Shown: piece by piece, positions 16,400-24,281 of the stretch
How positions within the stretch are numbered: position 1 is the stretch's first letter
Layout: each line of letters opens with the position of its first letter
Source of the DNA: Clostridiales bacterium
GTDB lineage: Bacteria > Bacillota > Clostridia > Oscillospirales > Oscillospiraceae
Reading direction: 5' to 3'
Assembly: GCA_012719745.1 (NCBI GenBank)
Contig: JAAXZS010000189.1
Location: forward strand, 26,480-74,181
DNA: 47,702 nt
The notes under the pieces: generated by a model
What the model was told of the DNA's origin: nothing
Databases searched by the model: none
The model's input: only the letters and a program-made list of their open reading frames with translations
Translations under genes and position numbers: made by a program

Positions 16400-16524
16400 A
16401 ACAGGAATGCTCCTTTAAAATTTATTTTTGTGGGGTGACTCTGGTTTATTTCCGGCATTCGAAAAAGACACATTCGTTTGTTATTCAGGTTGGTCTTTAC
16501 GATGATGCGTGTCATGGCTTTCAT
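16396..16524 (-). CDS. short upstream ORF coupled to metQ (42 aa)
   Basis: Reads MKAMTRIIVKTNLNNKRMCL and on to a stop that overlaps the metQ start (ATGA). AAAGGAGGACCT lies directly before its ATG, a stronger site than that of metQ itself. It begins right after the T-run of the leader terminator, so it is transcribed only on read-through. It has four Met and one Cys and resembles no family I know. It may serve to load ribosomes for coupled translation of metQ, or be a second sensing peptide. Confidence 0.55.
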   Translation of the reverse strand: MKAMTRIIVKTNLNNKRMCLFRMPEINQSHPTKINFKGAFLL

Positions 16525-16544
16525 AGGTCCTCCTTTCAGGGCGC

Positions 16545-16576
16545 AAAAAAAGGGAAGCTTCCAACGAAGCTTCCCT
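16545..16576 (-). terminator. leader terminator (putative attenuator) of metQNI
   Basis: Perfect 11-bp arms AGGGAAGCTTC and GAAGCTTCCCT around a GTTG loop, followed by seven T residues on the minus strand. It stands 25 bases past the leader-peptide stop and before metQ. The bases GTTGGAA (16559-16565), covering loop and 3' arm, can pair with TTCCAAC inside the leader peptide (16638-16644), which would be an antiterminator. Confidence 0.88.
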
Positions 16577-16601
16577 CACAGATTTCATGGCTGGCTGCGC
16601 T

Positions 16602-16727
16602 TTATGCACGGCCTCGCGGTGAGATGACGGAAAACATGTTGGAAAAATGAGCGCGATTGCACATGCACATGTTGCACATGCACATCTCCATCATATCCAT
16701 CATCATTACGCTGTACTTCTTCATCAT
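16602..16727 (-). CDS. Met/Cys-rich leader peptide of metQNI (41 aa)
   Basis: Reads MMKKYSVMMMDMMEMCMCNM, then CMCNRAHFSNMFSVISPRGR and a final Ala before TAA. It has 12 Met and 4 Cys; 11 of the first 22 residues are Met. AAAGGAG sits 5 bases before the ATG, and a consensus promoter lies 40 bases upstream. The frame ends just before an intrinsic terminator that precedes metQNI. Such a run of regulatory codons is the mark of ribosome-mediated attenuation, here responding to charged Met-tRNA and perhaps Cys-tRNA. I saw no S-box or T-box in this leader. A metal-binding peptide is the alternative, but the position favours attenuation. Confidence 0.78.
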   Translation of the reverse strand: MMKKYSVMMMDMMEMCMCNMCMCNRAHFSNMFSVISPRGRA

Positions 16728-16766
16728 GTTTTCTCCTTTCATCAAATCTTGTCTTGCGTTGTTGGC

Positions 16767-16796
16767 ATTATAACGCCCTGTTCTTCCACTTGTCAA
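16767..16796 (-). promoter_or_regulatory. consensus promoter of the metQNI leader
   Basis: On the minus strand a perfect TTGACA (16791-16796), an 18-base spacer and a perfect TATAAT (16767-16772). Transcription should start near 16760, giving a leader of about 360 bases before metQ. So strong a promoter before a terminator fits attenuation control. Confidence 0.88.
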
Positions 16797-16871
16797 CAGC
16801 AAATGTGGATTTTGTCTGCCATGTAGAGACAAGACAGCATTCCTGTGCCGTTTCTTGTGCATTTTTTTGCT

Positions 16872-17384
16872 TCAGGTGGTCAAAAAGGGATCGTCCAGAC
16901 GACCCAGGCGGCGCAGCATGGTCTTTTTTACCGCCTTGAAAATGTTCTCGTAGCCGGTGCAGCGGCACAGGTGGCCGCTGAGCAGCTTACGCAGTTCCTC
17001 GTCGGTGTAGTACCGATTGCGGTTCAGAATTTCCACCGCCGTCATGATGAAACCGGGGATGCAGAAGCCGCACTGGATGGCAGTTTCGTCCATGAAGGCC
17101 TGCTGGATGTCGCTGAGTTCGCCGTTGGGGCCCATGAGACCCTCCAGCGTGGTGATATGCTTGCCCTCGGCCCAGACGGCCAGGTACAGGCAGGAATTAA
17201 AGCACTCGCCGTCAATAAGGACGTTGCAGGCACCGCATTCGCCCACCTCGCAGCCCTTTTTCACAGAGGTTAGGCGGAAATCATTCCGCAGCAGATCGGT
17301 GAGAGAGGCGCGGACATCCACCATCTGCTCCACCGCTTTGCCGTTGATGGTGCAGCTTACCAGCTGATACTGTTTCTTTGCCAT
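16872..17384 (-). CDS. xdhC: molybdenum hydroxylase [2Fe-2S] subunit (XdhC type)
   Basis: Electron-transfer subunit of a xanthine dehydrogenase-type enzyme, 170 aa. The plant-type cluster is bound by Cys45, Cys50, Cys53 and Cys65, and the second cluster by Cys105, Cys108, Cys140 and Cys142 (CGFC and CRCTG). All eight ligands are present. ATG at 17384 overlaps the xdhB stop (TAATG) and follows GGAGGTGA. It is third in xdhA-xdhB-xdhC. Symbol follows E. coli usage, where XdhC is the Fe-S subunit, not the maturation factor of other systems. Confidence 0.93.
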   Translation of the reverse strand: MAKKQYQLVSCTINGKAVEQMVDVRASLTDLLRNDFRLTSVKKGCEVGECGACNVLIDGECFNSCLYLAVWAEGKHITTLEGLMGPNGELSDIQQAFMDETAIQCGFCIPGFIMTAVEILNRNRYYTDEELRKLLSGHLCRCTGYENIFKAVKKTMLRRLGRLDDPFLTT

Positions 17385-18271
17385 TACAGCTCACCTCCTG
17401 CCAGCGTCACGGATTCCATCAGGCAACGCTTGGCGGATTCCACCGCAATGTGCTGCCGGAAAGCCTTGGAGGCCCGCCAGGAATCCCGGGGATTAATGTC
17501 CTCCAGCACCATTTTGCCGAAGGCCTCGATGTTGGACAGGGTGACTTCCTTATCATTGATAAAGGCTTCCGCCCGCGTGGCCCGCAGGGGCACGGGGCCG
17601 GCCACGCCAAAGGCAATGCGTACCCGCTCAAAGGTTTTCTTATCGGGGGAGAGACGGGCGTTGACGGAAGTGCCCAGCGTGGCGATATCCATGGCGTTGC
17701 GCATGGCGTACTTGATGTAATGACCGAAGGTACGGTCATAGGATGCTTTGGGGATGAGAATGGCGGTCTGGATTTCACCTTCCTCTACTTTCAGATCTAC
17801 AGTGCCCGCCTTCAGATAAAAATCATGGATGGGAACGCGACGAATGCCGTTTTTGCCGGTGATCTCAATGAGGGCGTCCCAGGCGTGAAGGGTGGAGGCG
17901 GAATCGGCGGAGGTAACGCCGTTGCAGGTGTTGCCGCCGATGGTGCCGGCGTTGCGGATCTGGGGACCGCCCACCATATCCACCGCCTCGCCCAGCACAT
18001 TGATGTACCGCTGGATCAGAGGATCATTGGTGATATGGGTGAAGCTGGTGAGGCTGCCGATGCGGAGATTCTCCTCTTCGTCCAGAGAAACGCCCCGCAT
18101 AGAATCAATTTTCTGGATGCTGATAAGCGCCTTGCCGGCCCGCTTGCCCTCCCGCATCTGCACCAGTACATCGGTACCGCCGGCAATGATCTGGGCATCC
18201 GGATGGGCAAGACGCAGCTCAATGGCGTCCTGCACGCTTTGCGCTTCATAGAGCGCTGACATATCATACAT
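17384..18271 (-). CDS. xdhB: molybdenum hydroxylase FAD-binding subunit
   Basis: CO dehydrogenase flavoprotein-type subunit of 295 aa that passes electrons from the Fe-S subunit to NAD+ or another acceptor. FAD-binding motifs are IIAGGTDVLVQM (about 28-39) and GGPQIRNAGTIGGNTCN (about 101-117). ATG at 18271 follows AAAGGAGGG. The gene lies 15 bases after xdhA and overlaps xdhC, so all three are one operon. Confidence 0.95.
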   Translation of the reverse strand: MYDMSALYEAQSVQDAIELRLAHPDAQIIAGGTDVLVQMREGKRAGKALISIQKIDSMRGVSLDEEENLRIGSLTSFTHITNDPLIQRYINVLGEAVDMVGGPQIRNAGTIGGNTCNGVTSADSASTLHAWDALIEITGKNGIRRVPIHDFYLKAGTVDLKVEEGEIQTAILIPKASYDRTFGHYIKYAMRNAMDIATLGTSVNARLSPDKKTFERVRIAFGVAGPVPLRATRAEAFINDKEVTLSNIEAFGKMVLEDINPRDSWRASKAFRQHIAVESAKRCLMESVTLAGGEL

Positions 18272-18286
18272 AGCTATTTCCCTCCT

Positions 18287-20581
18287 TTAGTCCTGAATCA
18301 GACCCTCTTCGGTAAAGCGCTTGAAGAGGATGTGGGGATTGATGGGATTTTCATTGATGGCAACGCCGGTGGCGTTGTAGATGGCGTTGCGGATGGCCGG
18401 CGCACCGGAGCAGGCGGGGGGCTCGCCCAGCGCTTTGGTGCCGAAGGCCGAGGTAGGCTCCGGATTCTCCACAAACTCCGCTTCCAGATGGGGGTGATCC
18501 ATGATGGTGGAGAGTTTGTAGTCCAGGAGGTTATTATTGAGGGGCTTGCCCGTCTTTTCATCAAAGAGCAGCTGCTCGCTCAGGCCGTAGCCGATGGCCA
18601 TGGACATGCCGCCGTGAACCTGCGCCTCCGCCAAGGCGGGGTTAATGAGCCGGCCGCAGTCGTGGACATTGATGATGTTCAGGAGCTTCACATGGCACAT
18701 GGGAATGTCCACCTCCACCTCGGCAAAGGTGCAGCCGAAGGAATAGGCGTTGTTGCGGATGGTATAGGTGGATTCTGCCGTGAGGTGCTCGCTGTGCACC
18801 GGGTTATACTGGGCGGTCATGGCCAGCTCACTGAGGCTCATCAGCACACGGCCGTCACCGATGCGGACAATATTGCCGTCCACAATATCCATGTTATAGG
18901 GGGCCTGCCGGTTCAACTCGCTGGCGTAATTGAGAATCTTTTCTTTCAGAAGATCACCGGTCTGCCGGATGGAGAAGCCGGCCACATAGGTCTGCCGGGA
19001 GGCGTAGGCACCAAGACCTGTGGGGGTGATGTCCGTATCCTGACAGGATACCACATGGACATCCTTATAGCTCTTGAGTCCCAACACATCGGCAGTCATC
19101 TGGGCATAGACGGTGTCGGCGCCCTGGCCAATCTCCGTTTCACCGCACTGCATGGTGACGGTGCCGTCCAGATTCAGCTGCATCCGGTTGGAGGAGGTCT
19201 CCAGTGAGATGGGGTAGACGGCGGTGTTGTACCAGAAGGTGGCCACGCCGATGCCGTGACGGATGGGGCCGGTCTCCTGGGCGTACTTCTTGATTTTGCG
19301 GTCATAGTCCATATAGGCCTTGCCCTTGTCCATGCACTGGTTGTAGGAGTCAAAGTAGTTCTCGTTCTGGGAGAAACCGTCCTTGAAACCCACGGGCATC
19401 AGGTTCTGGCGGCGGAAAGCCAGCGGGTCCATGCCCACCGCTTTGGCACACTCGTCAATATGGGATTCGTTGGCAAACATAGCCTGGGGAATGCCGTAGC
19501 CCCGCATGGCGCCGGCGGCGGGCTTGTTGCAGAACACCGTGTAGGCGTCGCCCTCCACATTGGGGCAGGGATATTGCTGGGGAAAAGCGCCCATGCCCTT
19601 GGCGACAATGCCGTGGCCGTGGGAGGCGTAAGCCCCCTGGGAGGAGAAGCACTCCAGCTTGCGGGCGGCAAAGGTGCCGTCCGGACGCAGCCAGGAGATA
19701 ATATGGCTGCGGATGGCGTGGCGAACCCGGTTGGACACGAAGGTCTCTTCCCGGGAGCAATCCACACGGACGCAGCGGCCGCCCACCTGGGTGCTGCAAT
19801 AGGCGCAAAGAGGCTCATACAGGGCGTCCTGCTTGTTGCCGAATCCGCCGCCGATATAAGGCTTGATGAGACGGATGTCACCCCAGGGACGACCCAGTGC
19901 CTGTCCCACCACTCGCCGGACAATATGGGGGATCTGGGTGGAGGACACCACCGTCATGCGGCCGTTTTCTTCATAGGCAAAGCAGCCGTGGTTTTCAATG
20001 TGACAGTGCTGCACTGTGGGGGTATCGTACCAACCCTCCACCTTAATGAGACCCGGCTCCTTCACGGCCGTTTCATAATCGCCATTGCGGATGGAGGTGT
20101 GGTTGAGAATGTTGCGAGGATAGGCCTCGTGGAGCTGAGGGGCGCCGTCCTCCATGGCCTTTTGCACATCCAGCACGAAGGGAAGCTCCTCATATGTAAC
20201 CTTTAAAGCCCGGACACCCTGCATGGCGGCCACTTCGTTTTCCGCAATGACCACCGCTACATCGTCGCCGTAATAGCGCACATGACGGTTCAGGAGCAGA
20301 CGGTCCGCCACATCCTGATGGTGGGGGTCCATGGACCAGGGATGACCCGCCGTGGGGAAAGGACGATCCGGCACATCAAAACAAGTGATGACCTTTACCA
20401 CGCCGTCAATCTGTTCCGCTTCAGCGGTATCTACCGCCGTTACAAAGCCGTGCGCAATGGTGGAATGCTTGATGCGGGCATACAGCGCCTCTGCCGGCAT
20501 CAGATCTTCATAATACTTTGTCCGGCCGGTGGCCTTGTCAAAGGCATCTACCCGGACTTCCCGTTTTCCTACTTCGCCCAT
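18287..20581 (-). CDS. xdhA: molybdenum hydroxylase catalytic (molybdopterin-binding) subunit
   Basis: Large subunit of 764 aa carrying the molybdopterin cytosine dinucleotide cofactor. Family marks include KPYIGGGFGNKQDALYEPL (cofactor loop), GAMRGYGIPQAMFANE (substrate-pocket Arg region), GQGADTVYAQM and near the C-terminus ALGEPPACSGAPAIRNAI, in which the Glu is the expected catalytic base. Acts on purines or related N-heterocycles; the exact substrate cannot be read from sequence. With selD and yqeB nearby it may carry the labile Se ligand. It heads xdhABC behind a promoter region containing a long inverted repeat. Confidence 0.94.
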   Translation of the reverse strand: MGEVGKREVRVDAFDKATGRTKYYEDLMPAEALYARIKHSTIAHGFVTAVDTAEAEQIDGVVKVITCFDVPDRPFPTAGHPWSMDPHHQDVADRLLLNRHVRYYGDDVAVVIAENEVAAMQGVRALKVTYEELPFVLDVQKAMEDGAPQLHEAYPRNILNHTSIRNGDYETAVKEPGLIKVEGWYDTPTVQHCHIENHGCFAYEENGRMTVVSSTQIPHIVRRVVGQALGRPWGDIRLIKPYIGGGFGNKQDALYEPLCAYCSTQVGGRCVRVDCSREETFVSNRVRHAIRSHIISWLRPDGTFAARKLECFSSQGAYASHGHGIVAKGMGAFPQQYPCPNVEGDAYTVFCNKPAAGAMRGYGIPQAMFANESHIDECAKAVGMDPLAFRRQNLMPVGFKDGFSQNENYFDSYNQCMDKGKAYMDYDRKIKKYAQETGPIRHGIGVATFWYNTAVYPISLETSSNRMQLNLDGTVTMQCGETEIGQGADTVYAQMTADVLGLKSYKDVHVVSCQDTDITPTGLGAYASRQTYVAGFSIRQTGDLLKEKILNYASELNRQAPYNMDIVDGNIVRIGDGRVLMSLSELAMTAQYNPVHSEHLTAESTYTIRNNAYSFGCTFAEVEVDIPMCHVKLLNIINVHDCGRLINPALAEAQVHGGMSMAIGYGLSEQLLFDEKTGKPLNNNLLDYKLSTIMDHPHLEAEFVENPEPTSAFGTKALGEPPACSGAPAIRNAIYNATGVAINENPINPHILFKRFTEEGLIQD

Positions 20582-20643
20582 TCGCTTGCTCCTCCTTTTT
20601 TATGCAAAGGATATAAATCCATAAGTATGCTTTATTACACCTA

Positions 20644-20676
20644 TTTGTACACATTATGATAACACAGCTGTACAAA
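20644..20676. promoter_or_regulatory. inverted repeat (candidate operator) upstream of xdhA
   Basis: TTTGTACA (20644-20651) and TGTACAAA (20669-20676) are exact 8-bp inverted arms 17 bases apart. On the minus strand the spacer holds TATCAT and CATAAT, either of which could be the -10 element of xdhA. The arrangement suggests a dimeric regulator covering the promoter. A further 12-bp A/T hairpin (20681-20709) lies just upstream. Confidence 0.6.
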
Positions 20677-20744
20677 TTTGAAAAGTTTTTTTGGCAGAAA
20701 AAAACTTTTTTTGCTATTTTAATTAAAGAATAACGCTCAGTTTG

Positions 20745-20774
20745 TTGACTGCCCGCCCCGTTTCCGGGTATACT
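20745..20774 (+). promoter_or_regulatory. promoter of the mocA-like gene
   Basis: TTGACT (20745-20750), an 18-base spacer and TATACT (20769-20774) lie just before the ribosome site AAGGAGGG at 20782-20789. The mRNA would have a leader of only about 15 bases. Confidence 0.75.
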
Positions 20775-20795
20775 ACCCTAAAAGGAGGGATGGGT

Positions 20796-21380
20796 GTGCG
20801 AAGAGTCAGAATCGGATGCGTCGTGATGGCAGCGGGCAACGCCGCCCGCTTCGGTGAAAATAAACTGGCGGCCCAGTTGGACGGAAAACCGCTGATTTGG
20901 CATGCACTGACGGCGGTGCCGACAGAATGTTTTGAGGAAGTGGCCGTGGTGACGCAGTACAAAGAGGTAAAGGAAATGGCCGAGGCTTTTGGCTTTACCG
21001 CTATTATCAACGCCTGTCCCGAACGGGGAGTCAGTCACACCATCGCCCTGGGTTTGCAGGCCATGGCGCGGCTGGATGCCGTTTTATTCCAGGTGGCCGA
21101 TCAGCCGCTGCTGCGGCGGAAAACCGTGGCGGGACTGGTGGCCTTCTACCGCCGGCACCCGGACGATATTGCGGCGCTGGGCTACGGCGGCGTGCGGGGC
21201 AATCCATGTCTCTTTCCTGCGGCCTATTTCCCAGAGCTGCTGGCCCTGCAGGGGGATCACGGCGGCAATACGGTGATCCGACAGCACGAGGATTGTCTTC
21301 TTATATGGGAGGCGCCGGAAAGAGAACTGACGGATGTGGACACGCCGGAGGCGCTGCAGGAACTGAAAAACAGTATATGA
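20796..21380 (+). CDS. MocA-like molybdenum cofactor cytidylyltransferase
   Basis: NTP-transferase of 194 aa that probably adds CMP to molybdopterin to make the MCD form used by xanthine dehydrogenase-type enzymes. The nucleotide-binding motif is VVMAAGNAARFGENKL (about 8-23). QVADQPLL supplies the metal-binding Asp, and GYGGVRGNPCLFP is the typical MocA/MobA loop. GTG at 20796 is preferred because GGAGG ends 7 bases before it; ATG at 20790 abuts the ribosome site. It diverges from xdhA and converges on the Se-XDH gene, so it serves both enzymes by position. YgfJ-like proteins of Se-dependent systems are an alternative name. Confidence 0.85.
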   Translation: MRRVRIGCVVMAAGNAARFGENKLAAQLDGKPLIWHALTAVPTECFEEVAVVTQYKEVKEMAEAFGFTAIINACPERGVSHTIALGLQAMARLDAVLFQVADQPLLRRKTVAGLVAFYRRHPDDIAALGYGGVRGNPCLFPAAYFPELLALQGDHGGNTVIRQHEDCLLIWEAPERELTDVDTPEALQELKNSI

Positions 21381-21384
21381 TGAC

Positions 21385-21627
21385 AGGGGCGGCCATATAC
21401 GGCCGCCCCTGAAACTCTCGAAAAAGTGCCTGCGGCACTTTTTCGAGACCTCACGGTCGCGCCGCTGCGCGGCACAACCTTCCGGTTTCGTCGCCGATTG
21501 CGGCGGGTCGGGGTATTTTTCCGACGCGCATGTCGTCGGAAAAATGTTTTTTTCATTTTGCTGCTTATGCAGCAAAATCGGAATGTGGTTTTGACAGGCT
21601 GAGGGGCGGCCATATACGGCCGCCCCT
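21385..21627. repeat. block of seven hairpins bounded by an identical 26-bp palindrome
   Basis: The whole gap between two convergent genes is made of hairpins. The palindromic element AGGGGCGGCC-ATATAC-GGCCGCCCCT occurs at 21385-21410 and again, identical, at 21602-21627. Between them are a 14-bp stem (21417-21447), GCCGC/GCGGC (21461-21473), CGCCG/CGGCG (21493-21506), an 11-bp stem (21515-21545) and a 10-bp stem (21555-21578). No ORF is credible. The outer copies act like terminal repeats and can end transcription from both sides. It may be a REP/MITE-like mobile unit or a structured RNA. Confidence 0.85.
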
Positions 21628-21634
21628 TTGGCTT

Positions 21635-24220
21635 TTATTTTTTGCGGTTGTAAGGCGTGTTGTCAAGGGGCAGGGAGGTGCGGCGTTGGCCGTCCAGACG
21701 GTAATAGGCGTCGGCAACGGCGGGAGCGGTGGGGATGGAGGTGATCTCACCGATACCGATGGCACCGCCGGCCACATCGAGACCCGGCTTGTCAATGACA
21801 ATGGCCTTGATCTGCGGAATCTGGTTGGAACGGAAGAGACCCAGGGTGCCGTAGCGGGCGGTGGGCCGACAGTTGTCGTCAATGGGATACTGCTCCGTCA
21901 GAGCGTAGCCAAGAGACATGACCATGCCGCCTTCGATCTGCCCCTCGCAGCTGCGGGGGTTCACGGCTTTGCCCACATCATGGGCCCCCACCAGCAGTTT
22001 CACCCGGCCCGTTTCCCGATCCAGCGCACACAGCTGCGTGGCGTAGCCATACGCTACATGAGACTTGGGGTTGGGCACATCCGCCCCCAGCGGGTCGGTT
22101 TTGGCCAGATACTCGCCGTAAAATTCCTGCTCGGCTAAATCGGCCAGCTTTTTGCCTTTCAGGGCTTCCATCAGCTTTTCACAGGCGCGGCGGGCGGCCT
22201 CGCCCGTCACAAGTGTCTGGCGAGAGCCGGAGGTATCCCCGGAGTCCGGCGCGATCCAGGTATTGCTGCGCTCGTAGACAACATCCGCCCGGGGAAGGCC
22301 GGTATTGGTCACCACCACCTGCACCAGAACGGTGCCGAGACCCTGCCCGATACAGGAGGCACCGGCGTAGATGTGGAGCTTGCCATCTGCCTCCACCCGA
22401 AGTTTGCAGCGGCCCCAGTCGGGCAGACCCACACCCACGCCCGCGTTTTTCATGGCGCAGGCAAGACCCACGGGGCTGCCCTCCTTCACGGCGGCGTCAT
22501 AGTAGGGCTTCATAGCCTCCAGCGTCTCCACAAGGCCGGTGGATTCGTCCACGATCTGGCCGTTGGGAAGAACCCCGCCGGGACGGATGGCATTGCGATA
22601 CCGGATTTCCCAGGTGGAGATGCCCACTTTGTCCGCCATCTGGTTGAGCAACGTTTCCGTGCAGAAACAGGTCTGCGTCACGCCGAACCCCCGGAAAGCG
22701 CCGGCGGGGGGATTATTGGTATAGTAAGCGGTGCCCTCAATTTCAAAATTCTCATAGGCATAGGGGCCGGCCGCATGGGTACAGGCCCGCTCCAGCACAG
22801 GGCCGCCCAGCGAGGCGAAAGCGCCTGTGTCAGAGACCACCGTGGCCTTGACCCCCTGAATGATGCCGCTTTCGTCACAGCCCATGGTAAAATCCATGTC
22901 AAAGCTGTGGCGCTTGGGGTGTACCAGAATAGACTCCGCCCGGCTCAGTTTCACCTTCACCGGTACCCGGGCCTTGTAGGCCAGAAGTGCCGCGTGATGC
23001 TGCACCGACATATCTTCCTTGCCGCCGAAGCCGCCCCCCACCAACATATTCTGCACTTGGCAATGATCGTAGTCCACCCCCAGCATGGCCGCGCATTCGT
23101 GCATGGTGGTGTGGGCGCTCTGATCCGTGGTCAGCAGCTTTACACCGCCGTTATCAAGGGGCAGAGCCACACAGCATTCCGGCTCAAGGAAGGCGTGTTC
23201 CGTCCAGGGGGTGTGGAAGGTTTCGTGAATCACATATTTGGAACGGGCGATGGCATCCGAAGCGTTGCCCCGGGAGACATGTTTGTGAGCCTGTACATTA
23301 TCCTTGTTCCCCTCAAAAACCAGGGGCGCACCGGGAGCGGCGGCCTCTGCCGGATTGTGAACACAGGGAAGCACCTCATAATCCACCTTCACAAGGGATT
23401 TGGCTTCTTCCAGTGTGGCCTGATCCCTGGCGCAGACAAGGGCCACGGCATCCCCTAAATAATGGGTGATCTCCCCCACGGCGATGAGGGTGGGCTGATC
23501 CTTCTGAATATGGCCCACATTTACCTTGCCGGGAATATCTTTGGCTGTGAGCACGCAGACAACGCCGGGCAGCGCTTCCGCCGCCCCGGTGTCGATGGAC
23601 AAAACCCGTGCCCTGGGATACTGGCTGCGGACGGCGGAGCCGTAGCACATGCCGGGAAGATACACATCGTCCGGGTACTGGCCGAAGCCCTGCACTTTTT
23701 CCGCCACATCAAGACGCGGGACACTCTGCCCCATCTGCCAGCTGTCGGTGGAGGGAGCGGGCAGCTTGCCCTCTCGGAAAATTTTAGCCGAGAGTAAAAT
23801 GCCGTCAATGATCTTCACATAGCCGGTGCAGCGGCATATATTGTTGCGGATGGCAAAGGCCGCCTCCTCCCGGGTGGGGGAGGGGTTCACATCCAGCAGT
23901 CCCTTGGCAGAGATCACCATGCCGGGAATACAGAAGCCGCACTGTACCGCTCCCGCTTCACCAAAGGCGAAGGTATAGACCTCCTTTTCCCAGTCGGTCA
24001 GTCCCTCCACGGTAAGAACGGTTTTTCCCTCCAGTTTGTCTGTCTGGGGAATGCAAGCCTTGGTGGGCTTTCCGTCAATGAGAACATGGCAGGTGCCGCA
24101 GGCGCCCTCGCTGCAACCGTCCTTTACCGAGGTGAGATGCAGCTCATCCCGCAGATAGCGCAGCAGCTTCTGGTTCTTTTCCACCGTAACGGTGGCGCCG
24201 TTGACAATAAATGTAGACAT
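21635..24220 (-). CDS. selenium-dependent xanthine dehydrogenase (fused Fe-S and molybdenum domains)
   Basis: Single 861-aa protein. Residues 1-160 form the two [2Fe-2S] domains (Cys36, 41, 44, 56, then CGFC and CRCTG); the rest is the molybdopterin domain with MLVGGGFGGKED, PPAGAFRGFGVTQ, GASCIGQGLGTV and GIGEITSIPTAPAVADAYY, in which the Glu is the expected catalytic residue. The fusion and the absence of an FAD domain match the Se-dependent XDH family linked to SelD and YqeB. It probably needs a separate electron acceptor, perhaps XdhB. ATG at 24220 follows GGAGGATC; the frame to 24274 lacks a site. Selenium enters as a labile cofactor, not as selenocysteine. Confidence 0.92.
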   Translation of the reverse strand: MSTFIVNGATVTVEKNQKLLRYLRDELHLTSVKDGCSEGACGTCHVLIDGKPTKACIPQTDKLEGKTVLTVEGLTDWEKEVYTFAFGEAGAVQCGFCIPGMVISAKGLLDVNPSPTREEAAFAIRNNICRCTGYVKIIDGILLSAKIFREGKLPAPSTDSWQMGQSVPRLDVAEKVQGFGQYPDDVYLPGMCYGSAVRSQYPRARVLSIDTGAAEALPGVVCVLTAKDIPGKVNVGHIQKDQPTLIAVGEITHYLGDAVALVCARDQATLEEAKSLVKVDYEVLPCVHNPAEAAAPGAPLVFEGNKDNVQAHKHVSRGNASDAIARSKYVIHETFHTPWTEHAFLEPECCVALPLDNGGVKLLTTDQSAHTTMHECAAMLGVDYDHCQVQNMLVGGGFGGKEDMSVQHHAALLAYKARVPVKVKLSRAESILVHPKRHSFDMDFTMGCDESGIIQGVKATVVSDTGAFASLGGPVLERACTHAAGPYAYENFEIEGTAYYTNNPPAGAFRGFGVTQTCFCTETLLNQMADKVGISTWEIRYRNAIRPGGVLPNGQIVDESTGLVETLEAMKPYYDAAVKEGSPVGLACAMKNAGVGVGLPDWGRCKLRVEADGKLHIYAGASCIGQGLGTVLVQVVVTNTGLPRADVVYERSNTWIAPDSGDTSGSRQTLVTGEAARRACEKLMEALKGKKLADLAEQEFYGEYLAKTDPLGADVPNPKSHVAYGYATQLCALDRETGRVKLLVGAHDVGKAVNPRSCEGQIEGGMVMSLGYALTEQYPIDDNCRPTARYGTLGLFRSNQIPQIKAIVIDKPGLDVAGGAIGIGEITSIPTAPAVADAYYRLDGQRRTSLPLDNTPYNRKK

Positions 24221-24281
24221 ATCGATCCTCCATGAGAGCGTACTTGCTTGTAAAAAAATGTATGGTTTTTTCACGAGATCA

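Noticed and set aside
16400..16870. S-box or T-box upstream of metQ
   Set aside because: Neither the T-box TGGNACCGCG sequence nor S-box core pairings were found; the leader is taken up by short ORFs and one terminator.
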